A stretch of 64,000 bases of DNA. Origin: PALSA-612 sp963742925 (GTDB lineage Bacteria > Actinomycetota > Thermoleophilia > Gaiellales > Gaiellaceae). A program made the translations under genes and the position numbers. The notes below the pieces were generated by a model. It ran no database searches, was not told where the DNA came from, and was given only the letters and a program-made list of their open reading frames with translations. The stretch covers positions 147,895-211,894 of the forward strand of contig CAVUNV010000016.1 of NCBI GenBank assembly GCA_963742925.1. The letters are read 5' to 3'. This document shows positions 35,014 through 43,678 of the stretch, piece after piece (within the stretch, counting starts at the first letter, position 1; the number at the start of each line of letters is the position of its first letter).

Positions 35014-36621
35014 ATGGCCACGACCACCGAGAGGCAGTTGCACGGGCCGGTCGGCCTCGCCGACCACGGGCTGAGCCCGGGCGGTCGCGTCCACTGGAAT
35101 CCGACGACCGCTCTTCTCTACACGCACGCGCTGCGGCGCGGAGAGGGCGTGCTCGCCGAGGGCGGGCCGCTCGTCGTCGACACGGGCCGCTTCACGGGCC
35201 GCTCGCCGAAGGACAAGTTCCTCGTCCGTGAGCCCGTCTCCGAGAGCCGCATCTGGTGGGGAGCCGTCAACCAGCCGCTCGCCGAGGAGCGCTTCGAGGG
35301 CCTGCGCGACAAGGTCGTCGCGTACCTCGACACGCAGGAGCTCTATGTCGTCGACGCGTTTGCGGGCGCCGACCCCGCGCACCGGATCTCGGTTCGTGTC
35401 GTCACCGACCGGCCCTACCACGCGTTGTTCGCGAAGACGATGTTCATCGAGCCGACGGCCGACGAGCTCGCGTCGTTCCGGCCGCAGGCGCTCGTCCTGC
35501 ACGCGCCGGAGGTCGAGGCCGACCCCGACGCCGACGGGACGCACTCCGGCACCTTCGTCGTGCTCCACCCGACGAGGACGGAGATCCTGATCGGAGGGAG
35601 CTTCTACGGGGGCGAGATCAAGAAGGGGATCTTCACGGTCATGAACGACCGGCTGCCGCTCGAGGGTGTCTTCCCGATGCACTGCTCCGCGAACGTCGAC
35701 GACGACGGGCGCGTGGCGGTGTTCTTCGGCCTCTCCGGGACCGGCAAGACGACCCTGTCCGCCGACCCGGAGCGCCACCTGATCGGCGACGACGAGCACG
35801 GCTGGGGAGACGCCGGCGTCTTCAACATCGAGGGGGGCTGCTACGCGAAGGTGATCAGGCTCTCCGCCGAGGCCGAGCCGCAGATCTACGCGACCACGCG
35901 GCGCTTCGGCACGATCCTCGAGAACGTGGCCGTGGACGAGAGCGGTGTCCTCGACCTCGACGACGACTCGAAGACCGAGAACACGCGCGCCGCCTACAAG
36001 CTCGAGGAGATCTCGAACGCCCTGCCCGCGAAGCAGGCGGGGCACCCGAGCGCGGTCGTGATGCTGACGGCGGACGCGTTCGGGATCCTGCCGCCGATCG
36101 CCCGGCTGACGCGCGACCAGGCGATGTTCTACTTCCTGTCCGGCTACACGGCCAAGGTCGCCGGGACCGAGATCGGCGTCACCGAGCCGCAGGCGACCTT
36201 CTCGACCTGCTTCGGAGCACCCTTCCTGCCGCAGCGGCCCGCCGTCTATGCGCGGATGCTGGGCGAGAAGCTCGACCAGCATCCGCACGCGACCGTCTGG
36301 CTCGTCAACACCGGCTGGACGGGCGGGCCGTTCGGTGAGGGACACCGGATGCCGATCGCGGCGACGCGGGCGCTGCTGCGGGCGGCGCTCGAGGAGGGCC
36401 TGCGAAGCGTCGAGTACCGCATCGACCCGGTGTTCGGCTTCGAGGTGCCCGTGCGCGTTCCAGGGGTCGAATCGGCGCTGCTCGACCCGCGCTCCACCTG
36501 GGCCGACACCGACGCGTACGACCGCATGGCCGCCGATCTGGCGCGGATGTTCCGCGACAACTTCGCCCAGTTCGCGGACACGGTGGACGCCTCTGTCGTC
36601 GCGGCCGGGCCCCGCGCGTGA
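35014..36621 (+). CDS. pckA: Phosphoenolpyruvate carboxykinase (ATP)
   Basis: Converts oxaloacetate to PEP with ATP, the first step of gluconeogenesis. 535 aa. Motifs: RFTGRSPKDKFLV (substrate arginine), SFYGGEIKKGIFTVMN, the kinase-1a loop FFGLSGTGKTTLSAD, kinase-2 LIGDDEHGWGD, FNIEGGCYAKVI, and C-terminal LVNTGWTGGPFGEGHRM. It is the ATP type, which many actinobacteria replace with the GTP type. It is upstream of the sdh genes. Confidence 0.96.
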   Translation: MATTTERQLHGPVGLADHGLSPGGRVHWNPTTALLYTHALRRGEGVLAEGGPLVVDTGRFTGRSPKDKFLVREPVSESRIWWGAVNQPLAEERFEGLRDKVVAYLDTQELYVVDAFAGADPAHRISVRVVTDRPYHALFAKTMFIEPTADELASFRPQALVLHAPEVEADPDADGTHSGTFVVLHPTRTEILIGGSFYGGEIKKGIFTVMNDRLPLEGVFPMHCSANVDDDGRVAVFFGLSGTGKTTLSADPERHLIGDDEHGWGDAGVFNIEGGCYAKVIRLSAEAEPQIYATTRRFGTILENVAVDESGVLDLDDDSKTENTRAAYKLEEISNALPAKQAGHPSAVVMLTADAFGILPPIARLTRDQAMFYFLSGYTAKVAGTEIGVTEPQATFSTCFGAPFLPQRPAVYARMLGEKLDQHPHATVWLVNTGWTGGPFGEGHRMPIAATRALLRAALEEGLRSVEYRIDPVFGFEVPVRVPGVESALLDPRSTWADTDAYDRMAADLARMFRDNFAQFADTVDASVVAAGPRA

Positions 36622-36737
36622 TCCCGGACGCGCCATAAGCGCGCCGTCATCGTGGCTCGCCGAGACCGGATTCGCGCCCGCGGACGGTTGAAGCGGCATG
36701 GCCGCGTGTCCGGCACGGAGAATTACGGACGCGATGG

Positions 36738-36751
36738 TGAGAGTCCTCTCA
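36738..36751. promoter_or_regulatory. Operator-like inverted repeat before sdhC
   Basis: TGAGAG-TC-CTCTCA, perfect 6-bp arms, immediately upstream of the TAGCCT hexamer. A bound protein would occlude the promoter spacer, so a repressor site is plausible. Confidence 0.45.
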
Positions 36752-36757
36752 TAGCCT
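36752..36757 (+). promoter_or_regulatory. Candidate -10 (TAGCCT) for leaderless sdhCAB
   Basis: TAGCCT ends 6 nt before GTG 36764. The same hexamer and spacing occur before the propeller operon at 49613. Confidence 0.5.
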
Positions 36758-36763
36758 CGACGA

Positions 36764-37541
36764 GTGGCTGCTCGAGCTGAATCGACGCGTCCGGTCCGTG
36801 CCTTCGGCACGCACCGGCGCGACCGCTGGTGGGGCGCACCGCTGCTGACGGCGGCCGGCCTGACCGCCTTCGGCGTGTATGCCGTCGTCGCGGCGGCTCA
36901 GGGCTCGCGACTACCTCTACACGGGCGGCGGGGCGAAATACCTGTCGCCGTTCTACTCGCCCGACCTGAACAGCATGTTCGGCCTGACGCTGCCGTTCTC
37001 GTACGCCTTCCTCGTGCTCTGGTCACCGCTCGGGCTTCGTTTCACCTGTTACTACTACCGCAAGGCGTACTACCGCTCCTTCCTGCTGGCGCCGCCCGCG
37101 TGTGCCGTTGCCGGCCCGAGTCGCCGCCGCTACCGCGGCGAGTGGGTGTTCCAGAACCTCCACCGCTACTTCCTCTACTTCGGCATCGTCGTGCTCGGCT
37201 TCCTCTGGTACGACGCCCTGAGGGCGTTCCTCTTCACGGGCTCCGACGGCTCGCTGCACTTCGGCGTGGGACTGGGCACGCTGGTGCTGCTCGCCAACGT
37301 GATCTTCCTGTCCGCCTTCACGTTCGGCTGCAACTCGCTCCGTCACCTGGTCGGAGGCCGGCTCGACTGCTTCACGTGCTCGCGTGCTGCCCGCAGGCGC
37401 TACCGGCTCTGGCGCGGCGTCACGGTGCTCAACCTGAGGCACATGCAGTGGGCGTGGATCAGCCTGGCGAGCGTCGGGCTCGCCGACCTCTACGTGCGTC
37501 TCGCCTCGTCCGGCGTCTTCCACGACCCGAGGATCTTCTGA
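36764..37541 (+). CDS. sdhC: Succinate dehydrogenase membrane subunit (Sdh1-like; +1 frameshift)
   Basis: A five-helix-type membrane anchor of about 258 aa when repaired. The first frame gives WWGAPLLTAAGLTAFGVYAV; one extra base near 36902 (GGCTCGCGAC for GGCCGCGAC or similar) moves it to RDYLYTGGGAKYLSPFYSPD, then FTCYYYRKAYYRSFLLAPPA, NLHRYFLYFGIVVLGF and FGCNSLRHLVGG. The YYYRKAYYRSF segment and His residues match the anchor of mycobacterial Sdh1. It abuts sdhA (TGA then GTG). Confidence 0.82.
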
Positions 37542-39278
37542 GTGGCCGTCTCCGGGCTCGAGACCCACGAGCACGACGTGATCGTGATCGGCGCCGGCGG
37601 CGCGGGGCTGCGGGCCGCGATCGAGGCGTCCTCGCTCGGCGCCAGGACGGCACTCGTCTGCAAGTCGCTGCTCGGCAAGGCGCACACGGTCATGGCCGAA
37701 GGAGGTATCGCGGCCGCCTTCGGCCACATGGACGGCGAGGACACCTGGGAGCGGCACTTCCAGGACACGCTCTTCGGCGGCAAGTACCTGAACAACTGGC
37801 GGATGGCGGAGCTGCACGCGAGGGAGGCACCCGACCGCGTCCGCGAGCTCGAGCGGTGGGGCGGCGTCTTCGACCGCCTGCCCGACCGGCGGATGTCGCA
37901 GCGGGCCTTCGGCGGCCACACGCACCGGCGGCTCGTCCACATCGGCGACCGCACCGGCCTGGAGCTGATCCGCACCCTGCAGGACCGGGTGGTGCACCAG
38001 GACGTCGACGTCTTCATGGAATACACGATCACGCGACTGCTCACCGACGGGAACCGCGTCTGCGGCGCCTTCGGCTACCGGCGGACGACCGGGGAGTTCG
38101 TCGTCTTCAAGGCGCGGGCGGTCGTCCTCGCGACGGGCGGGATCGGAAAGGGCTGGCAGATCACGTCGAACTCGTGGGAGTACACGGGCGACGGGCACGC
38201 GCTCGGCTACGGCGCCGGGGCCGAGCTGATCGACATGGAGTTCGTCCAGTTCCATCCGACCGGGATGGTCTGGCCCCCGGGCGTCGTCGGGCTGCTCGTG
38301 ACGGAGGCCGTGCGGGGCGAGGGCGGGTTCCTGCGGAACGGCGACGGGGAGCGCTTCATGGAGCGCTACGACCCCAAACGGATGGAGCTGTCGACCCGGG
38401 ACGTCGTCGCGAGGGCCATCTACACGGAGGTCAAGGAGGGACGCGGGTCGCCGCGCGGAGGCGTCTACCTCGACGTCTCGCACCTGCCGGAGGCGGAGGT
38501 GCGGAAGAAGCTTCCGAGCATGTACGACCAGTTCCTGGAGCTGGCCGGCGTCGACATCACCCGCGAGCCGATGGAGGTCGGCCCGACCTGCCACTACGCG
38601 ATGGGCGGAATCAAGGTCGACGCCGAGACCGGCGCGAGCCGTGTGCCGGGCCTGTACGCCGCGGGCGAGTGCAGCGGCGGCATGCACGGCGCCAACCGGC
38701 TCGGAGGCAACTCGCTCTCGGACCTGCTCGTGTTCGGCAAGCGGGCCGGGACGGGCGCGGCCGAGCACGCATTGGAGGCCCTGGAGCCGCGGGTCGAGCC
38801 CGCCCAGGTCGCGGAGGCCGAGGACGCGCTGACCGCCTTCTTCTCCGGGGCGGGCGACGAGGACCCCTACGACCTCCACGCCGACTTGCAGGCGACCATG
38901 CAGCAGTACGTCGGCATCTACCGCGACCGGGCCGGCCTGACGGCCGCGATCGCCTCCCTCGAGGAGCTGAGGCGGCGCGCCGGGAAGCTGCGGGTCCCGA
39001 CAGGCGGCCGCGCGTTCAACCCGGGCTGGGACCTCTGCCAGGAGCTCCAGAATCTCCTCGTCTGCACCGAGGCGGTCACGCGGGCGGCACTCCTCCGCGA
39101 GGAGAGCCGCGGCGCCCACAGCAGGCTCGACTTTCCCAGATACGACGACGTCTGGGGCGAGCAGAACATCGTGGTCGCGCGCGGGCCGCACGGCATGACC
39201 GTCGAGCCGCGACCGGTCGTGAAGGCCGACAGCCTCGCCGCGCTCGTCGAGGAGCGGAAGGCGCAGGAGCTCCGGTGA
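37542..39278 (+). CDS. sdhA: Succinate dehydrogenase flavoprotein subunit (set 1)
   Basis: 578 aa. FAD-binding VIVIGAGGAGLRAAIEAS, the FAD-attachment/HT motif GKAHTVMAEGGIAAAFG, FGGHTHRRLVHIGDRTG, EFVQFHPTGMVWPPG, the catalytic Arg region TRDVVARAIYTEV, HYAMGGIKVD and GANRLGGNSLSDLLVFG. The His for covalent FAD is in KAHTVMAEGG. It oxidises succinate to fumarate as part of sdhCAB. The stop overlaps the sdhB GTG. Confidence 0.95.
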   Translation: MAVSGLETHEHDVIVIGAGGAGLRAAIEASSLGARTALVCKSLLGKAHTVMAEGGIAAAFGHMDGEDTWERHFQDTLFGGKYLNNWRMAELHAREAPDRVRELERWGGVFDRLPDRRMSQRAFGGHTHRRLVHIGDRTGLELIRTLQDRVVHQDVDVFMEYTITRLLTDGNRVCGAFGYRRTTGEFVVFKARAVVLATGGIGKGWQITSNSWEYTGDGHALGYGAGAELIDMEFVQFHPTGMVWPPGVVGLLVTEAVRGEGGFLRNGDGERFMERYDPKRMELSTRDVVARAIYTEVKEGRGSPRGGVYLDVSHLPEAEVRKKLPSMYDQFLELAGVDITREPMEVGPTCHYAMGGIKVDAETGASRVPGLYAAGECSGGMHGANRLGGNSLSDLLVFGKRAGTGAAEHALEALEPRVEPAQVAEAEDALTAFFSGAGDEDPYDLHADLQATMQQYVGIYRDRAGLTAAIASLEELRRRAGKLRVPTGGRAFNPGWDLCQELQNLLVCTEAVTRAALLREESRGAHSRLDFPRYDDVWGEQNIVVARGPHGMTVEPRPVVKADSLAALVEERKAQELR

Positions 39279-40012
39279 GCAATCGCACCTTCGGCGTCTG
39301 GCGCGGCGACAGCGAGGGAGGCGGCCTCGTCGAGTACGAGATCGAGAGCCGCGAGGGAATGGTCGTCCTCGACGCGATGCACGAGATCCAGCGCACGCAG
39401 GCGAAGGATCTCGCCGTCCGCTGGAACTGCAAGGCGGCCAAGTGCGGCTCGTGCGGCGCCGAGGTGAACGGCCGGCCGAGCCTGATGTGCAAGACGCGGC
39501 TCGACCGCTTCCCCGCCGGCGCGACGATCGTCGTCGAGCCGCTGCGGGCGTTCCCCGTCGTGCGGGACCTGGTGACCGACGTGTCGTGGAACTACGAGGT
39601 CAACCGGAAGATCCCGCCCTTCACCCCGAAGGAGGACGCGGACTGGCTGATCGGCCAGGAGGACGTCGACCGGATGGCCGAGTTCCGCAAGTGCATCGAA
39701 TGCTTCCTCTGTCAGGACGTCTGCCACGTGCTGCGCGACCACGACCTCCGGAACCGCTACTACGGGCCGCGGTTCATGGTGCGGATCGCGAGCCTCGAGA
39801 TGCATCCACTCGACGCCCTCGACCGTACCGGGCTGCTCCACGGCGACGCGGGCATCGCGATGTGCAACGTCACGAAGTGCTGCGGCGAGGTGTGCCCGGA
39901 GGGGATCAGCATCACCGACAACGCGATCATCCCGCTCAAGGAGCGCGTCGTCGACAGCTCCTACGACCCGATCGCGAAGCTCATCCGCCGCATCGGGCGA
40001 GCGCGTCGCTAG
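39275..40012 (+). CDS. sdhB: Succinate dehydrogenase iron-sulfur subunit (set 1)
   Basis: 245 aa with the three SdhB cluster motifs: [2Fe-2S] CKAAKCGSCGAEVNG and a later Cys in SLMC, [4Fe-4S] CIECFLCQDVC, and [3Fe-4S] region CNVTKCCGEVCPEG. It transfers electrons from SdhA to the membrane subunit. GTG start inside the sdhA stop (GTGA). Confidence 0.95.
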   Translation: MSNRTFGVWRGDSEGGGLVEYEIESREGMVVLDAMHEIQRTQAKDLAVRWNCKAAKCGSCGAEVNGRPSLMCKTRLDRFPAGATIVVEPLRAFPVVRDLVTDVSWNYEVNRKIPPFTPKEDADWLIGQEDVDRMAEFRKCIECFLCQDVCHVLRDHDLRNRYYGPRFMVRIASLEMHPLDALDRTGLLHGDAGIAMCNVTKCCGEVCPEGISITDNAIIPLKERVVDSSYDPIAKLIRRIGRARR

Positions 40013-40038
40013 AGCCGCGGGGCCTTCGGCCCTTCATG

Positions 40039-40044
40039 TAGCTT
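40039..40044 (+). promoter_or_regulatory. Candidate -10 (TAGCTT) for the second sdh operon
   Basis: TAGCTT ends 10 nt before ATG 40055, in the 42-nt gap between the two sdh sets. It indicates separate transcription. Confidence 0.4.
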
Positions 40045-40054
40045 GGGCCTTCGG

Positions 40055-41737
40055 ATGGAGGCCAAGCACGACGTCCTGATCGTGGGGGGTGGGCTCGCGG
40101 GCATGCGGGCCGCGATCGAGGCATACGACCTGGGCGCCGACGTCGCCATCGTCTCGAAGCTCCATCCGGTCCGGAGCCACTCGGCCTCGGCCGAAGGCGG
40201 CATCAACGCGGCGCTCGGCAACGCCTCCGAGGACAGCCCCGACGAGCACGCGTACGACACCGTCAAGGGCTCGGACTACCTCGGCGACCAGGACGCGATC
40301 CAGGTCCTGTGCGACGAGGCGCCCGGCGACGTCTACCAGCTCGAGCGCTGGGGAGCCGTCTTCTCCCGCACGGAGGACGGGCGGATCGCCCAGCGCCCCT
40401 TCGGCGCCGCCGGCGAGCCGCGCACCGCCTACGCGGCCGACATCACCGGGCACGTCCTCGTCTCGGTCCTCTACGAGCAGGTGATGAAGCGCGACCTCAA
40501 GGTGTACGAGGAGTGGTTCGTCTGGAAGCTGCTCCAGGACAGCGGCCGCTGCCAGGGAGTGATCTGCTGGGACCTGCTGAACGGCGGCCTGAAGACGGTC
40601 GGCGCCAAGACGGTCATCCTCGCCACCGGCGGCGCGGGCCGGCTGTACACGGGGACGACGAACGCCTACTCCTGCACCGGCGACGGCATGGCCATGGCCC
40701 TCCGGGCCGGCGTCCCGCTCAAGGACATGGAGATGATGCAGTTCCACCCGACGACGCTCGCACCGTCGGGCGTGCTGATCACCGAGGGCTGCCGCGGCGA
40801 AGGTGCGTACCTGCTCAACTCCGAGGGCGAGCGCTTTCTCAAGCGCTACGCGCCGAACGCGATGGAGCTGGCCTCCCGCGACGTCGTCTCGAGGGCGGAG
40901 CAGACCGAGATCGACGAGGGGCGCGGCATCGACGGCAACGTCCTGCTCGACCTGCGCCACCTCGGTGCCGAGCTGATCCTCGAGCGCCTGCCCGGAACGC
41001 GTGAGCTGTCGATGGTGTTCGCGCACGTCGACCCGATCGACGAGCCGATCCCGGTCCGTCCCGGTGCCCACTACCACATGGGCGGCATCGACACCGACGT
41101 CTGGGGCCATACAGAGCTCGAAGGCCTCTACGCGGCCGGCGAGTGCGCCTGCGTCTCGGTGCACGGCGCGAACAGGTTGGGCGGGAACGCGCTGATGGAG
41201 ACGATCACCTACGGGAAGCGGGCGGGCCGGCATGCTGCCGAGTGGGCGCTGACGAACACCACCGTGACGGTTCCGGCCGGTGTCGAAGCGGACGCCGAGC
41301 GGGAGCTGAAAGAGCTGCTCGACCGCAAGCAGGGAGAGCGTCCGTGGTCGATCCGCGAGGAGCTCGGCGAGTCGATGCACGAGAACTTCGGCGTGTTCCG
41401 CCGCGAGGACGAGATGCTGGAGGAAGGCCAGATCATCGCGGGCCTGCGCGAGCGCTACGAGCACGTGATCGTCGACGACAAGGGCGACGTCTTCAACAGC
41501 GACCTGACGCAGGCGCTCGAGCTCGGGTTCATGCTCGAGCTCGCCGACTGCATGGTCGTCTGCGGGCTCGCCCGCAAGGAGAGCCGCGGTGCACACGCCC
41601 GGCCCTACGACTACCCTGACCGGGACGACGAGAGCTTCATGAAGCACACGATCGTCCGTTGGGCCGACGGACATCCGGAGCTCGAATGGAGGCCCGTGAC
41701 CGTGACGAAATGGCAGCCGCAGGAAAGGAAGTACTGA
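40055..41737 (+). CDS. sdhA: Succinate dehydrogenase/fumarate reductase flavoprotein (set 2, SdhABE type)
   Basis: 560 aa. FAD-binding VLIVGGGLAGMRAAIEAYD, RSHSASAEGGINAALG, AADITGHVLVSVLYEQ, MMQFHPTTLAPSGVLITEG, SRDVVSRAEQTEI, HYHMGGIDTD and GANRLGGNALMETITYG. It is distinct from set 1 throughout, not a recent duplicate. The partner iron-sulfur and CCG-domain subunits downstream make this an SdhABE/MfrABE-like complex. No Tat leader, so the active site should face the cytoplasm. Confidence 0.93.
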   Translation: MEAKHDVLIVGGGLAGMRAAIEAYDLGADVAIVSKLHPVRSHSASAEGGINAALGNASEDSPDEHAYDTVKGSDYLGDQDAIQVLCDEAPGDVYQLERWGAVFSRTEDGRIAQRPFGAAGEPRTAYAADITGHVLVSVLYEQVMKRDLKVYEEWFVWKLLQDSGRCQGVICWDLLNGGLKTVGAKTVILATGGAGRLYTGTTNAYSCTGDGMAMALRAGVPLKDMEMMQFHPTTLAPSGVLITEGCRGEGAYLLNSEGERFLKRYAPNAMELASRDVVSRAEQTEIDEGRGIDGNVLLDLRHLGAELILERLPGTRELSMVFAHVDPIDEPIPVRPGAHYHMGGIDTDVWGHTELEGLYAAGECACVSVHGANRLGGNALMETITYGKRAGRHAAEWALTNTTVTVPAGVEADAERELKELLDRKQGERPWSIREELGESMHENFGVFRREDEMLEEGQIIAGLRERYEHVIVDDKGDVFNSDLTQALELGFMLELADCMVVCGLARKESRGAHARPYDYPDRDDESFMKHTIVRWADGHPELEWRPVTVTKWQPQERKY

Positions 41738-41738
41738 C

Positions 41739-42638
41739 ATGCGCATTCCCAGTCTCAAGCTCGGCCTGACCATCCTCGGCTCGGCCGCAGTGCTCGCCGC
41801 GGGCGCCACCGCGGGTGTGGCTCTCGGCTCGCCGTCCCGCGCCGCAGCCGGCTCGCCGATCCATCAGGCGTTTCAGAAGACGGCGGCCGTCCCGAGCGGC
41901 CACTTCAGCTTCACGGTCGTGGTTACGGGAACGGGGACGTCCAAGACAGCGTTCGCTGTCAGCGGCTCGGGCGCCTTCGACACGAAGCACCAGGTGAGCG
42001 CGATCACCGTGAATCTCGGTCCGCTCGCGGGCGTGCTCGGCGGGGCGGTGGGCGGTGTCGCGGTGCCGAAGTCGATCGACATCGTGTCGGTCAAGAACGT
42101 CGTCTATGTGCACCTCCCGGCCGTGGCGAGCCAGGTCGCTCCGGGGAAGGAGTGGCTCAGGTTCGACTCGAAGAGCATTCCGGCGTCCGTGACCAAGGGC
42201 GTCAACCCGAGCCAGATCAATCCGCAGAAGGCCCTGGCAACGCTGACCGCCTCGCTGTCGGTGCACAAGGTCGGTTCGGCCACCGTGCGCGGGACGTCGA
42301 CGACCCACTACCGCGTGACCGTGAACACCGCGAAGGTGATCACCATCCTGCCGAAGGCGCAACAGGGCTCCACGCTCAAGACGCTGAAGGCGGCCGGCAT
42401 CACCAGCGTGCCGATCGACGTCTACGTCGACGGCTCCGGCTACGTCCGCCGGGTCTCCGTCTCGCTCAGCAAGATCGCGGTGCAGAAGGGGTCTCCGCCC
42501 ACGGCGATCAAGGTGTCGGTCGACCTCTACGACTTCGGCCACGCCGTGCACGTGACCGCGCCGCCCGCATCCAAGACCGCCGACGGCTCGAAGGTGCTCG
42601 CGCAGCTCCTCGCGGGCCTGACCGGTACGGGGGGTTGA
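41739..42638 (+). CDS. Exported LppX/LolA-like protein inside the sdhABE operon
   Basis: 299 aa. A signal peptide (LGLTILGSAAVLAAGATAGV) is followed by a beta-rich domain of alternating short strands: GHFSFTVVVTGTG, FAVSGSGAFDTKHQVSAITV, IDIVSVKNVVYVHLP, THYRVTVNTAKV and IDVYVDGSGYVRRVSVS, the pattern of LppX/LprG or LolA-fold lipid-binding proteins. No lipobox Cys is seen. It begins 1 nt after the sdhA stop and its stop overlaps the sdhB ATG (TGATG), so it is an integral part of the operon. Role with the dehydrogenase unknown. Confidence 0.82.
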   Translation: MRIPSLKLGLTILGSAAVLAAGATAGVALGSPSRAAAGSPIHQAFQKTAAVPSGHFSFTVVVTGTGTSKTAFAVSGSGAFDTKHQVSAITVNLGPLAGVLGGAVGGVAVPKSIDIVSVKNVVYVHLPAVASQVAPGKEWLRFDSKSIPASVTKGVNPSQINPQKALATLTASLSVHKVGSATVRGTSTTHYRVTVNTAKVITILPKAQQGSTLKTLKAAGITSVPIDVYVDGSGYVRRVSVSLSKIAVQKGSPPTAIKVSVDLYDFGHAVHVTAPPASKTADGSKVLAQLLAGLTGTGG

Positions 42639-43678
42639 TGGACGTCGCGCTGAAGATCTGGCGCTTCGACCCCGCCTCGGGCGAGCGCGTGCTCTCCGAC
42701 TACGAGGTCGAAGCGCCCGAGTGGGCGTGCCTGCTCGACGTTCTCGACATCATCAAGGACAAGGTCGACGGAACGCTCGCCTACCGCAAGAGCTGCCGGA
42801 TGATGATCTGCGGCTCCTGCGGGATGCGCATGGACGGCGCCGCGGTGCTCGCCTGCAAGGAGCGGATGAAGCCGATGGTCGACGCGGGTCACGTGCCGGT
42901 GATCTCGGCCATGGGGAATCTCCCGGTGGTCAAGGACCTCGTGGTCGACATGGATCCGTTCTGGGCGAAGATGCGCGCGATCAAGCCGTGGCTCGAGCCC
43001 GGCTACGCGGATCCCGGCGAGAAGGAGAACGTCGTCTCGCACGAGCGGATGGAGGTCATCCACAAGGAGTCGCTCTGCATCAGCTGCGGCTGCTGCGTCT
43101 CCGAGTGCAACTCGATGGAGTCCGATCCCGAGTTCCTCGGGCCGGCCGCGCTCGCCAAGGGGATGCGGTTCGTCGGCGACGCGCGTGACGGCGAGACCGT
43201 CGAGCGGCTCGAGAGCTACAGCGGTTATCACGGGATCTGGGACTGCACCCGCTGCTACTTCTGCACGGAGCGCTGCCCGAAGGGCGTCGACCCGCGCGAC
43301 GCGATCGCAAAGCTCGGTGCCGAGGCGGTCAAGAACGGAATCGACCGCGACATGGGAGCGAAGCACGCCAAGTGGTTCGTCAGATCGTCGGAGACGGCCG
43401 GGTGGTTGCGCGAGACGGAGCTCGTCCCCAAGACGCAGGGAGTCGTCGCCTCGATCAAGGAGATGAAGTTCGCGATGAACCTCGCCCGCCACGGCAAGGT
43501 GCCCCTCATCCCGCACGTCGCGAAGGACGTCGCGGAGGCGCGCGCGCTGCACGACATCGTGCGTCAGCAGGGCCGTGACGGCGCGCTCGGCATCGTGCAG
43601 GGCGAGAAGGCGATCTCGCGGATCGAGTTCGCCGAGTCGCACCTCCACGATCAGCCCGGAGAGGCGGGAGACAAGTGA
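42638..43678 (+). CDS. sdhB: Succinate dehydrogenase/fumarate reductase iron-sulfur subunit (set 2)
   Basis: 346 aa, about 100 residues longer than usual SdhB. [2Fe-2S] CRMMICGSCGMRMDG with the last Cys in VLAC; CISCGCCVSECNSMESDPE and CTRCYFCTERCPKGVDPRDA for the other two clusters. The extra C-terminal domain (KEMKFAMNLARHGKVPLIPH) is found in SdhB of SdhABE-type enzymes. The stop overlaps the next start (GTGACG region, 4 nt). Confidence 0.93.
   Translation: MDVALKIWRFDPASGERVLSDYEVEAPEWACLLDVLDIIKDKVDGTLAYRKSCRMMICGSCGMRMDGAAVLACKERMKPMVDAGHVPVISAMGNLPVVKDLVVDMDPFWAKMRAIKPWLEPGYADPGEKENVVSHERMEVIHKESLCISCGCCVSECNSMESDPEFLGPAALAKGMRFVGDARDGETVERLESYSGYHGIWDCTRCYFCTERCPKGVDPRDAIAKLGAEAVKNGIDRDMGAKHAKWFVRSSETAGWLRETELVPKTQGVVASIKEMKFAMNLARHGKVPLIPHVAKDVAEARALHDIVRQQGRDGALGIVQGEKAISRIEFAESHLHDQPGEAGDK

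Noticed and set aside
34972..36810. Long minus-strand frames over pckA, sdhA and the second sdhA (34972-36810, 37023-39191, 40034-41809)
   Set aside because: All are complementary to confirmed enzymes and show the low-complexity composition of GC-skewed antisense frames.
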